Assembly (NCBI GenBank): GCA_035948855.1
Contig: DASZIT010000037.1
Location: forward strand, 1-10,096
Direction: 5' to 3'
Length of the DNA: 10,096 nucleotides
From: DASZIT01 sp035948855
Lineage (GTDB): Bacteria > Actinomycetota > Acidimicrobiia > Acidimicrobiales > RAAP-2
This document shows, piece after piece, positions 1 to 6,654 of the stretch (the first letter of the stretch is position 1; every line of letters begins with the position of its first letter). A program made the translations under genes and the position numbers. The notes under the pieces were generated by a model, which was given only the letters and a program-made list of their open reading frames with translations, did no database searches and was not told the origin of the DNA.

Positions 1-2
1 CC

Positions 3-1682
3 GTCGTCGAGGCGGTCGTCTCGTTGCCGACGGCGGAGATCGTCTCCTGGGTCGAGCGTTCCGATGTGCGCCCCGCCCTGTTGTTCGAGGACTCGATGCA
101 CGCCATCAACGCCCTCAAGGCCGATCCGACCTGGCAGCAGGCCATGCGGCTGCGGGGCATCTCCGACTTCGAAAAGGTCCAGGTCGACCCCTGGCCGACC
201 GGTAACTTCGGCACCGCCATCGAGGAGGGCAAACGCATCGCCCGCTGTCTCTCCTACTACCGGGAGGCTCCCGACGACAACGGGTATGCCCGACCCATCG
301 AAGGGGTGGTGGCCACCGTGGACGCCGCCCGCAGCGAGGTCCTCGAAGTGCTCGACTACGGCGTCGTCCCGCTGCCGAAGGAAACCGGCAGCTACTACCC
401 CGAGGACCACCAGCCGCTGCGTGACGACCTCCGGCCGCTGGAGATCGTCCAGCCCGAAGGCCCGAGCTTCACCATCGAGTCGAATCTCATCCGCTGGCAA
501 CGCTGGTCGTTGCGGGTGTCGATGGACCCCTATGACGGTCTGGTGCTGCACACGGTGGGCTACCAAGACGGGGAACAGGTACGCCCGATCCTGCACCGGG
601 CCTCCATCAGCGAGATGGTGGTCCCCTATGGCGATCCCGGGGACCTGCACGGCTGGAAGAACGCCTTCGACGTCGGCGAATGGGGACTCGGGCGGATGGC
701 CAACTCCCTCACCCTGGGTTGCGACTGCCTGGGCGAGATCGCCTACCTCGACGCCACCCTCGCCACCGAGCAGGGCAAACCGTATGTGGTCTCGAATGCC
801 ATCTGCATCCACGAGGAGGACTACGGCATCCTCTGGAAGCACCAGGACATGAACATCGGGCGCACCGAGGTGCGGCGCTCACGGCGGCTGGTGGTGTCCT
901 CCATCGCCACCGTGGGCAATTACGAGTACGGCTTCTACTGGTATTTCTACCTGGACGGCACCATCCAGCTCGAGGTGAAGTTGACCGGCGTCATGTCCAC
1001 CCAGGCGGTGAGCCCCGGGGAACCCACGCCGTTCGCCACCGTCGTCGCCCCCGGCCTGGCCGCCCCTGTGCACCAGCACCTGTTTTGCGCCCGGCTCGAC
1101 ATGGAGGTGGACGGGCCGGTCAACGAGGTCTACGAGGTCTCCTGCTCGCCGCTGCCCGTCGGGGAGGCCAATCCACGGGCCAACGCCTTCATCCCGGTGG
1201 CCACCCGGCTCGAGTCCGAACTCCAGGCCCGGCGCGAGGTCGATGCCGCCGCCAGCCGCCACTGGAAGTTCGTGAACCCCAACGTCTTCAACCGGCTCGG
1301 ACAGCCGGTCGCCTACAAGTTGGTCCCGGGCCCCACCCCGACGTTGCTGGCCCGGCCAGAATCGAGCGTTGGGCGGCGGGCCGGCTTTGCCCAACACAAC
1401 CTGTGGGTCACCCAGTACGAACCCGACGAGAAGCGGGCTGCCGGGGACTATCCCAACCAACACCCCGGCGGTGATGGCCTGCCGCAGTGGACGGCAGCCG
1501 ACCGGTCGCTGACCGACACCGACATCGTCGCCTGGCACACCTTCGGGGTCACCCACGTGCCCCGCCCGGAGGACTGGCCGGTCATGCCGGTGGAGTACTG
1601 CGGGTTCCACCTGCTACCAGTGGGCTTCTTCGGGGCCAACCCGGCCCTCGACGTTCCGCCGTCAGCGGGGCACTGCGACTAG
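3..1682 (+). CDS. Copper-containing primary amine oxidase (topaquinone enzyme), 5' end missing
   Basis: This enzyme oxidatively deaminates primary amines to aldehydes, releasing ammonia and hydrogen peroxide, using Cu(II) and a topaquinone cofactor made from its own tyrosine. The frame is open to the left edge, so the true start lies upstream; the visible 559 residues are most of a protein whose relatives are about 640 aa. Residue numbers here count from the TTG codon at 24. The cofactor tyrosine is Tyr300 in the motif GNYEYG (codon 921-923), the catalytic base is Asp216 in NAFDVGEW, and the copper ligands are His350 and His352 (APVHQHLF) and His511 (GVTHVPRPEDW). Cys235 and Cys261 fit the conserved disulfide pair. 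The C-terminal GFFGANPALDVP block is also typical, so the enzyme looks intact and active. The visible part shows no membrane segment. The substrate cannot be read from sequence. The next gene starts 198 bp downstream, so no operon partner is evident on that side. Confidence 0.96.
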   Translation, partial: VVEAVVSLPTAEIVSWVERSDVRPALLFEDSMHAINALKADPTWQQAMRLRGISDFEKVQVDPWPTGNFGTAIEEGKRIARCLSYYREAPDDNGYARPIEGVVATVDAARSEVLEVLDYGVVPLPKETGSYYPEDHQPLRDDLRPLEIVQPEGPSFTIESNLIRWQRWSLRVSMDPYDGLVLHTVGYQDGEQVRPILHRASISEMVVPYGDPGDLHGWKNAFDVGEWGLGRMANSLTLGCDCLGEIAYLDATLATEQGKPYVVSNAICIHEEDYGILWKHQDMNIGRTEVRRSRRLVVSSIATVGNYEYGFYWYFYLDGTIQLEVKLTGVMSTQAVSPGEPTPFATVVAPGLAAPVHQHLFCARLDMEVDGPVNEVYEVSCSPLPVGEANPRANAFIPVATRLESELQARREVDAAASRHWKFVNPNVFNRLGQPVAYKLVPGPTPTLLARPESSVGRRAGFAQHNLWVTQYEPDEKRAAGDYPNQHPGGDGLPQWTAADRSLTDTDIVAWHTFGVTHVPRPEDWPVMPVEYCGFHLLPVGFFGANPALDVPPSAGHCD

Positions 1683-1691
1683 GGGCTTCGG

Positions 1692-1707
1692 GGCGGTCGG
1701 GCCCGCC
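1692..1707 (+). terminator. Short GC hairpin after the amine oxidase
   Basis: GGCGG (1692-1696) pairs with CCGCC (1703-1707) around a 6-nt loop, 9 nt after the TAG stop. A small T-rich patch (1728-1734) follows only about 20 nt later. It is weak as an intrinsic terminator and could be chance in GC-rich DNA. Confidence 0.2.
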
Positions 1708-1736
1708 TCGTCCCCTTGCCCCCCCGATTGTTTTCG

Positions 1737-1780
1737 CGCCACGTTTGAGCGAATGGAAACTGGCTCTTCGCTCAAAGGCG
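1737..1780 (+). terminator. Perfect 10-bp inverted repeat with outer stem, terminator or operator
   Basis: TTTGAGCGAA (1744-1753) and TTCGCTCAAA (1767-1776) are perfect reverse complements around a 13-nt loop. The stem extends outwards as CGCC (1737-1740) with GGCG (1777-1780), with a 3-nt bulge (ACG) on the left arm, giving 14 pairs. It lies about 55 nt after the amine oxidase stop and 100 nt before the next start. No T-run follows, but many actinobacterial terminators lack one. The inner repeat is richer in A/T than its surroundings, so a repressor operator is an equally good reading. Confidence 0.45.
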
Positions 1781-1810
1781 AATCAATTGTTGTGCAGATC
1801 TCGATGAAGC

Positions 1811-1841
1811 CGGGGTCGGATCGATGACTTCGCCGACCCCG
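1811..1841. repeat. Perfect 9-bp inverted repeat upstream of the serine hydrolase
   Basis: CGGGGTCGG (1811-1819) and CCGACCCCG (1833-1841) are perfect reverse complements around a 13-nt loop, the same loop length as the repeat 34 bp upstream. It ends 7 bp before the candidate -10 box at 1849, so it covers where sigma factor would contact the -35 region and could be an operator. It could also be a GC-rich transcription stop for readthrough from the left. Confidence 0.35.
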
Positions 1842-1848
1842 CCCGGTC

Positions 1849-1854
1849 TACCCT
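1849..1854 (+). promoter_or_regulatory. Candidate -10 box of the serine hydrolase gene
   Basis: TACCCT fits the actinobacterial TANNNT -10 pattern. Transcription would begin near 1861, giving a leader of about 20 nt containing AAGG (1869-1872) placed 8 nt before the GTG start at 1881. No convincing -35 hexamer is visible. The fit of box, short leader and ribosome site supports the GTG start. Confidence 0.4.
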
Positions 1855-1880
1855 TCGATGCCACCGACAAGGTCTGAGCC

Positions 1881-3110
1881 GTGACCACCAACCGGCCCTC
1901 CAGCCATCCTCTCTCCCGGAGTGGCCTCGACAGACTTCGTGACTCGATGGCCGCCCACGTGAGAGCTGGTCAACTCCCGGGGCTGGTGGGCCTGGTCGCC
2001 TCCGGTGACGACGTCCACATCGAGACCATCGGCACGCCGTCGTTCGTCGACGAAACCCCGTTGGCCCGCGACGCAATCTTCCGGATCGCCTCGCTCACCA
2101 AGCCCATCGCCGCGGTGGCCGCCCTGACCCTGGTCGAGGAGGGCCGCCTGCGCCTCCAAGAGCCGATCGACGAGCTGGTACCGGAGTTGGCCAACCGCCG
2201 CGTCCTGCGGGCCATCGACGCCGAGCTCGACGACACCGTCCCGGCCAACCGACCGATCACCCTCGAGGATCTGCTGAGCTACCGGCTCGGGATCGGCTCA
2301 GTGATGGCGGCCCCTGACAGCTTCCCGATCCAACGGGAAGAGGCCAAGCTCGGGCTCCAGAGCATCGGTGGACCGCCATGGCCGCCGGTCGACCATGACG
2401 TGGACGGGTGGATCGCCGCCCTCGGGTCACTCCCGCTGATGTACCAGCCCGGCGAACAGTGGCTCTACAACACCTCTGGTCAGGTGCTCGGCGTCCTCCT
2501 GGCCCGGGCCACCGGACAGGACCTGGAGTCGGTGCTCCGCGAACGGGTGTTCGAGCCGCTCGGGATGGTCGACACCGGATTCACCGTCCCCGCCGATCAG
2601 CTCGACCGGCTCACCACTGCCTACTCGCCCGACCCCGATACCGGCGAGCTGTTCGTCGTCGATGATCCGGCCCACAGTTGGTGGGGCACGCCGACCTCGT
2701 TCCCGGATGCCAGCGGTTGGCTTGTCTCCACCGTCACCGACTACTGGTCGTTCGTCTCGATGCTGCTGGCTGGAGGCACCGGGAAGGGCCAACCCATCCT
2801 CCGGCCGGCGAACGTCGCCCTCATGACGTCCGACCGGCTCACCCCGTCCCAACGGGCAGCGTCCGCAGTGTTCCTCGACGGTGGGGGGTGGGGTTTCGGG
2901 CTGGCGGTCCCCGCCGACGGCTCGCCGGATCGACCCCTCCCGGTTGGCATCGGCTGGGATGGTGGTACCGGGACCACCTGGCGCTCCAACCTTGGCAACG
3001 GTGTCACTGGGATCCTGTTCACCCAACGCCAAACCATGTCGCCTGAACCCCCGCCGCTGATCCAGGACTTCTGGGCCGGCATCAACGCCACGATCGCCAT
3101 TGAGGGCTAA
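1881..3110 (+). CDS. Serine hydrolase, beta-lactamase (class C)/family VIII esterase fold
   Basis: A 409-aa member of the beta-lactamase/transpeptidase-like family (Pfam Beta-lactamase, PF00144). Members are DD-peptidases, class C beta-lactamases, or esterases and lipases acting on small acyl esters. The nucleophile and general base are Ser71 and Lys74 in the S-x-x-K motif SLTK. The second motif sits at Tyr196 (WLYNTSGQVLG) and the third is the glycine-rich DGGTGTTW (360-367) where penicillin-binding proteins have KTG. The segment FEPLGMVDTGFTVP (224-237) is also typical of the family. There is no signal peptide, lipobox or membrane segment, so the protein should be cytoplasmic, which argues for an esterase or amide hydrolase rather than a cell-wall or resistance enzyme. 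The GTG start is supported by AAGG 8 nt upstream and by the typical N-terminal LSRSGLDRL block close behind it. The substrate is unknown. Confidence 0.93.
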   Translation: MTTNRPSSHPLSRSGLDRLRDSMAAHVRAGQLPGLVGLVASGDDVHIETIGTPSFVDETPLARDAIFRIASLTKPIAAVAALTLVEEGRLRLQEPIDELVPELANRRVLRAIDAELDDTVPANRPITLEDLLSYRLGIGSVMAAPDSFPIQREEAKLGLQSIGGPPWPPVDHDVDGWIAALGSLPLMYQPGEQWLYNTSGQVLGVLLARATGQDLESVLRERVFEPLGMVDTGFTVPADQLDRLTTAYSPDPDTGELFVVDDPAHSWWGTPTSFPDASGWLVSTVTDYWSFVSMLLAGGTGKGQPILRPANVALMTSDRLTPSQRAASAVFLDGGGWGFGLAVPADGSPDRPLPVGIGWDGGTGTTWRSNLGNGVTGILFTQRQTMSPEPPPLIQDFWAGINATIAIEG

Positions 3111-3119
3111 CCGGGGCGG

Positions 3120-3134
3120 CAACCGCAGAGGTTG
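3120..3134 (+). terminator. Small hairpin after the serine hydrolase
   Basis: CAACC (3120-3124) pairs with GGTTG (3130-3134) around a 5-nt loop, 10 nt after the TAA stop. There is no T-run. It is the best terminator candidate in this gap but short enough to be chance. Confidence 0.2.
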
Positions 3135-3214
3135 GCTCTCCGGCTGTCCGAGACCGGTGACATCCGCTGTCGGGTGGCCGAAGAACGCTCGAGCTGAGCG
3201 GGTCAGGCAAGGGT

Positions 3215-3220
3215 TAGGGT
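3215..3220 (+). promoter_or_regulatory. Leaderless -10 box of the flavoprotein gene
   Basis: TAGGGT fits TANNNT, and exactly 6 nt separate it from the ATG at 3227. This puts the expected transcription start on the A of the start codon. No Shine-Dalgarno sequence fits between, so the mRNA is probably leaderless, a common arrangement in actinobacteria. No clear -35 hexamer is seen. Confidence 0.6.
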
Positions 3221-3226
3221 GCCGTC

Positions 3227-4357
3227 ATGAAGCAGGTCGTGATTCTGGGAGCCGGTTTTGGGGGGCTCGAGCTCGCCAGCCGGTTGTCTGCATCGGTGCC
3301 CGATGAAGTCGAGATCACCCTCATCGACAAGAGTGACTCGTTCATGTTCGGCTTCTCCAAACTCGACGTGCTGTTCGGGCGTCGGCCGGTAGCCGAGCTG
3401 TGGCATCCGTATCGCGGCATGGACATGCCGAGCCTGACCTTCCGACAGGAAACTGTGCTCTCGATCGATGCCGCGGCTCGACGGGTCGTCACCGACGGCG
3501 GCAACTACGCGCCGGACATTCTCGTTGTCGCGCTCGGGGCTGACTATGACCTGTCGGCGACTCCCGGCCTGGTCGAGGACGGCTGTGAGTTCTATTCCGT
3601 AGCCGGAGCCGAACGCGCCCGGGACGCTCTCGACGCCTTCGGCGGCGGCACCGTCATCGTCGGGGTGCTCGGCGGGTTCTTCAAGTGCCCCGGCGCGCCC
3701 AATGAAACGGCGTTGCTCCTGGACGACTACCTGTCCCGGCGGGGCATCCGTGAGTCCTCGAGCATCCATCTCATTAGCCCCCTCCCGATGCCGATTCCGA
3801 TCTCCAAGAAGACCTCGGACGCCATCACAACGATTCTCCGGGACCACGGGATCGAGTACTCGCCCTCGACCCAGGTCACCCGGCTCGATCCCCAGACCCA
3901 CACGGCCCATCTCAGCGATGGCCGCGAGATCCCTTACGACCTCTTCCTGGGGATACCCGTCCACTGCGCACCCGAGGTCGTACTGACCTCCGACCTCGCC
4001 GAGGACGGGTGGATCCCGGTGGACCCCGCCACCTTGGCGACCCGACACCCGAACGTGTTCGCGGTTGGCGATGTCACCAGCGCACCGGTTCCCCGGGCCG
4101 GCGGCATCGCGGAGGGCGAGGCGGCCACCGTTGCCGAAGTGCTCATCGCGGAACTGACGGGCGGCCCCTCCGTCCCCGCCTACGACGGCGCCAGCGCTTG
4201 CTATGTCGAGCTCGGGGACGAACTCGTCGGCCGCATCGACGTCAACTTCCTCAGCTACGACACACCCGTCGCCAAATTCACCGCTCCAACCGCCCAGCTG
4301 TTCGAAGAGAAGCAAGACTGGGGAGCCACACGCGCCGCCCGCTGGTTCGGGCACTGA
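3227..4357 (+). CDS. FAD-dependent oxidoreductase, sulfide:quinone reductase-like
   Basis: A 376-aa flavoprotein of the two-dinucleotide-binding-domain superfamily. The FAD-binding motif is GAGFGG (residues 8-13), with the acidic end of the second strand near Asp34. The second FAD motif is NVFAVGDVT (276-284). Cys154 in FKCPGAPNE sits where sulfide:quinone reductases have the cysteine of their C-x-G-A-P motif. Cys325 in ASACYVELGD sits where they have the second redox cysteine. Together these suggest a sulfur-handling enzyme that reduces FAD with sulfide or a related sulfane and passes electrons to quinone. The third cysteine of classical enzymes is not clearly aligned (Cys120 is nearby), and no C-terminal membrane-anchoring helix is obvious; the protein ends RAARWFGH. 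Alternatives are a flavocytochrome c-like or NADH dehydrogenase-like oxidoreductase. The start follows from the leaderless promoter and from the FAD motif beginning at residue 8. No sulfur-oxidation genes adjoin it. Confidence 0.88.
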   Translation: MKQVVILGAGFGGLELASRLSASVPDEVEITLIDKSDSFMFGFSKLDVLFGRRPVAELWHPYRGMDMPSLTFRQETVLSIDAAARRVVTDGGNYAPDILVVALGADYDLSATPGLVEDGCEFYSVAGAERARDALDAFGGGTVIVGVLGGFFKCPGAPNETALLLDDYLSRRGIRESSSIHLISPLPMPIPISKKTSDAITTILRDHGIEYSPSTQVTRLDPQTHTAHLSDGREIPYDLFLGIPVHCAPEVVLTSDLAEDGWIPVDPATLATRHPNVFAVGDVTSAPVPRAGGIAEGEAATVAEVLIAELTGGPSVPAYDGASACYVELGDELVGRIDVNFLSYDTPVAKFTAPTAQLFEEKQDWGATRAARWFGH

Positions 4358-4363
4358 ACGTCT

Positions 4364-4379
4364 CGCCGTGAGGACGGCG
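4364..4379. terminator. Hairpin between convergent genes, candidate bidirectional terminator
   Basis: CGCCGT (4364-4369) and ACGGCG (4374-4379) are perfect reverse complements around a 4-nt loop. The hairpin lies 6 nt after the flavoprotein stop and 16 nt after the deaminase stop on the other strand, filling most of the 38-bp convergent gap. There is no T-run on either side. Its position supports a shared terminator role. Confidence 0.5.
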
Positions 4380-4395
4380 CCGGCCGCAGCCACCG

Positions 4396-5451
4396 TTACC
4401 GGTCGCGGCGCTGGCCCCGACCGCCCGACGCGGCGACGGCATCGACCGCTGCCAGCTGGGCAAGCTTGTCGTCCTCGTCCAGAAATGAGGCGAGGAACGA
4501 GTTGCGGGCCAGCTGGATCACCTCCTGGTCGTCGAGTCCGAGGGCGTCAGCTGCCGCCGCCAAGTTGTCGGCGATGTACCCACCGAAGTAGGCCGGGTCG
4601 TCAGAGTTCACCGTGACCCGTAAACCGTAACGAAGCAGCTCGGCCAGGTTGTGGTGGGCAAGGTCGGGAAAGGTTCCGAGTTGCACATTGGACAACGGAC
4701 AAACGGTCAGCGGCACTTGATCGTCCCGAAGCCGGTCCATCAGCAGTGGGTCCTGCGAGCAGTGGATCCCATGGTCGATCCGGCGTACCTGGAGCAGGTC
4801 GAGGGCCTCCCAGATGTAGCTGGCATCGGCTTCTTCGCCGGCGTGGGCGACGGCCAGAAAGCCCTCCTCCCGGGCCCGACGGAACACGGCTTCGAACTTC
4901 GACGGAGGATTCCCGAGCTCGCCGGAGTCGAGGCCGACCGCGGTGATCGCCTCCCGGAACGGCAGTGCCTCCTCGAGGGTCGCCATAGCCGCCTCCGCGC
5001 TCAGGTGCCGGAGGAAGCACAAGATCAGGCGCCAGGTGACGCCCCACTGGCGTTGCCCGTCCTCGAGCGCCCGGCGGATGCCGGTGACCACGGTGCCGAA
5101 GGGAATCCCCCGGTCGGTGTGGGTCTGGGGATCGAAGAAGATCTCGGTGTGGGAGACACCCTGCTCCACGGCCCGATGGAGATAGGCAGTGGTCAGGTCG
5201 TAGAAATCCTGCTCGGTGACGAGCACCGCGCATCCGGCGTAGTAGACGTCGAGGAACGCCTGGAGGTCGTCGAAGACGTAGGCCCGCCGGACGGCCTCGA
5301 CATCCGGGTACGGCAGCGCGACCCGGTTGCGGGTGGCCAGCGCGAACATCAGCTCCGGTTCGAGGGTCCCCTCGATGTGCAGATGGAGCTCGGCTTTGGG
5401 CAACCGGTGGATGAATCGGGTCCGGTCACCGCTCAGGTCGGAATCGGCCAC
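4396..5451 (-). CDS. Adenine deaminase-like member of the adenosine/adenine deaminase family
   Basis: A 351-aa zinc amidohydrolase that should hydrolyse adenine to hypoxanthine and ammonia, or possibly adenosine to inosine, in purine salvage in the cytoplasm. The zinc ligands are His23 and His25 (AELHLHIEG), His203 (VAHAGEE, with catalytic Glu206) and Asp284 (VNSDDPAYFGGY); His227 in RIDHGIH is the other catalytic histidine. The block FFDPQTHTDRG (105-115) replaces the segment normal in true adenosine deaminases and, as I know the family, marks the adenine aminohydrolase branch (yeast AAH1 and the Pseudomonas enzyme). Length is normal; the last dozen residues (SGGRGQRRDR) are a basic tail. 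The start is GTG at 5451, 3 nt after the stop of the upstream acyl-CoA dehydrogenase, with no clear Shine-Dalgarno site, so translation is probably coupled. The pairing with a CoA-ester enzyme is odd. Confidence 0.93.
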   Translation of the reverse strand: MADSDLSGDRTRFIHRLPKAELHLHIEGTLEPELMFALATRNRVALPYPDVEAVRRAYVFDDLQAFLDVYYAGCAVLVTEQDFYDLTTAYLHRAVEQGVSHTEIFFDPQTHTDRGIPFGTVVTGIRRALEDGQRQWGVTWRLILCFLRHLSAEAAMATLEEALPFREAITAVGLDSGELGNPPSKFEAVFRRAREEGFLAVAHAGEEADASYIWEALDLLQVRRIDHGIHCSQDPLLMDRLRDDQVPLTVCPLSNVQLGTFPDLAHHNLAELLRYGLRVTVNSDDPAYFGGYIADNLAAAADALGLDDQEVIQLARNSFLASFLDEDDKLAQLAAVDAVAASGGRGQRRDR

Positions 5452-5454
5452 CGG

Positions 5455-6549
5455 TCAGGCGGTGTCGAGCAACATGGAGGCCAGCCGCTTGCGCTGGGTG
5501 GCATGCCCACCCATCAGCACGTCGTTCTGCTTGGCCCGCTTGAACAGGAAGTGGGCATCGTTGGCCCAGGTGAACCCCACGCCGCCGTGCAACTGAATGG
5601 CCTCCCCGGTCACCTTGATCGCCGCCTCGGCGGTATAGCCGGCCGCCATCGCCGCCGCCCGCCTCCGTTGCTGGTCCTCGGCATCGGAGGCCCAAGCCGC
5701 GAACTGCACGGCCACCCGGGCCATCTCGATCTGGTGGAACATGTCGACGATCTTGTGCTTCACCACCTGAAACGAAGCCACCGGTTGATCGAACACCACC
5801 CGTTCGGTGGTGTAGCCGATGGCCAACTGCAACGCCCGGTCCGCGGTCCCGAGGGTTTCGGCCGCCAGCCCCACCGAGATGTCGTCCAGCACCCGGTGCC
5901 AGATGGAGGCCTGGTTGCCGCTTGGGCCGATCGGCACGCACGGACGCTCCCGCAGATCGAGGCGGGCGACTTTCCGGGTGGGATCGAGAGCCGGGACCGG
6001 TTCGCCGTCCGGGTTCTCGATCAGGAACGAGCGACGGCCCTCTTCGGTGCCGGCCACCACGATGGCCCAGTCGGCCGTGTGACCGTCGAGGACCAACGGC
6101 TTCAGTCCCTCCAGGACCCAGGTCGGGCCCTTCCGCCGGGCCCGGGTGCGCAGGTTGTCCAGGGGGTCGCCGTGGCCGAACTCATGGAGGGCGACGGTTC
6201 CCCGGGTGCGCCCGGCGGCGAGGTCCGACAACAAGTCGTCGGCGCCGAGCGCCTTGGCCGCCAGGGTGGCCATGACGGCCGAGGAGAAGAACGGCCCCGG
6301 GAGGGGGACCCGGCCGGTCTCGGTCAGGACGATGCACAGCTCCGAGAGCCCGGCCCCGGCCCCTCCGAGGGCCTCGGGGATCACCAGCCCGGTCCATCCC
6401 AGGTCGACCAGCGTGGCCCAGAGGGCGGGGTCGATCCCGTCGGGATCGTCGGCCATCTCCCGTAGCCGAGCGCCACCGATCTCGCGGTCCATCGCCTGTC
6501 GGGCGACATCTCGGAGCGCCTCTTGCTCGGCGTCGTAGGTGAAGTCCAT
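5455..6549 (-). CDS. Short acyl-CoA dehydrogenase family protein, probably one subunit of a heteromeric enzyme
   Basis: A 364-aa acyl-CoA dehydrogenase homologue, shorter than the usual 380-400 aa. It starts MDFTYDAEQEALRD, as such proteins do. The flavin-adenine-binding arm is kept: Arg250 and Phe260-Gln261 in ERVVFDQPVASFQ, then QLHGGVGFT (319-327). The middle domain lacks the SEP-AGSD-type flavin and substrate motif; LHEFGHGDPL stands there instead. I find no catalytic glutamate at either known place: Ile224 stands at the isovaleryl-CoA dehydrogenase position, and the C-terminal position reads VLMGGHATQ. TWAND (327-331) stands where relatives often have TWEHD. By analogy with the alpha2-beta2 cholesterol side-chain dehydrogenases of mycobacteria, this may be the subunit that helps bind FAD while a partner supplies the base. 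The ATG at 6549 has no good ribosome site nearby; an AAGGAAGG lies too far upstream. It heads a unit with the deaminase. Confidence 0.92.
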   Translation of the reverse strand: MDFTYDAEQEALRDVARQAMDREIGGARLREMADDPDGIDPALWATLVDLGWTGLVIPEALGGAGAGLSELCIVLTETGRVPLPGPFFSSAVMATLAAKALGADDLLSDLAAGRTRGTVALHEFGHGDPLDNLRTRARRKGPTWVLEGLKPLVLDGHTADWAIVVAGTEEGRRSFLIENPDGEPVPALDPTRKVARLDLRERPCVPIGPSGNQASIWHRVLDDISVGLAAETLGTADRALQLAIGYTTERVVFDQPVASFQVVKHKIVDMFHQIEMARVAVQFAAWASDAEDQQRRRAAAMAAGYTAEAAIKVTGEAIQLHGGVGFTWANDAHFLFKRAKQNDVLMGGHATQRKRLASMLLDTA

Positions 6550-6598
6550 AGGTCTTGCCGGCGTAGCCTTCCTTGGATCTCGGGCGGGGGTCTCGGAC

Positions 6599-6626
6599 CG
6601 TCGCCACCCCGAGGGTGGAGACGACG
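6599..6626 (-). promoter_or_regulatory. Bulged hairpin in the probable leader of the short acyl-CoA dehydrogenase
   Basis: CCACCC (6604-6609) pairs with GGGTGG (6613-6618) over a 3-nt loop, and CGTCG (6599-6603) pairs with CGACG (6622-6626). A 3-nt bulge (6619-6621) separates the two helices, giving 11 pairs. If transcription starts near 6637, the hairpin falls in the 5' leader, about 50 nt before the ATG. A role in leader control is a guess. Confidence 0.3.
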
Positions 6627-6643
6627 ACCCTGACAGCTACGTC

Positions 6644-6649
6644 AGCATA
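6644..6649 (-). promoter_or_regulatory. Candidate -10 box for the short acyl-CoA dehydrogenase unit
   Basis: On the - strand this reads TATGCT, a good TANNNT box. Transcription would start near 6637, leaving an 88-nt leader. The -35 region would fall inside the dyad at 6655-6681. A closer, poorer box (TACGCC on the - strand, near 6560-6565) would give a leader of only a few nt. Confidence 0.35.
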
Positions 6650-6654
6650 GACCG

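Noticed and set aside
879..1610. 243-codon open frame on the - strand inside the amine oxidase
   Set aside because: The opposite strand encodes the topaquinone and copper motifs of a well-conserved enzyme; the antisense frame has no motif.
1858..1884. Eight-codon upstream ORF (MPPTRSEP) whose stop overlaps the GTG start of the serine hydrolase
   Set aside because: The -10 box at 1849-1854 predicts a transcript beginning around 1861, downstream of this ATG, so it would not be on the message.
3186..3200. CGCTC/GAGCG hairpin before the flavoprotein gene
   Set aside because: Only 5 bp in GC-rich DNA, with no T-run and no other support for a terminator or operator.
3203..4393. 396-codon open frame on the - strand
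   Set aside because: It mirrors the flavoprotein gene, which has intact FAD motifs and its own promoter. The antisense product shows no recognisable domain.
4651..6465. 604-codon open frame on the + strand
   Set aside because: It is antisense to the deaminase and short dehydrogenase genes, both with clear family motifs. The translation is low-complexity, rich in Gly, His, Arg and Pro, typical of shadow frames in GC-rich DNA.
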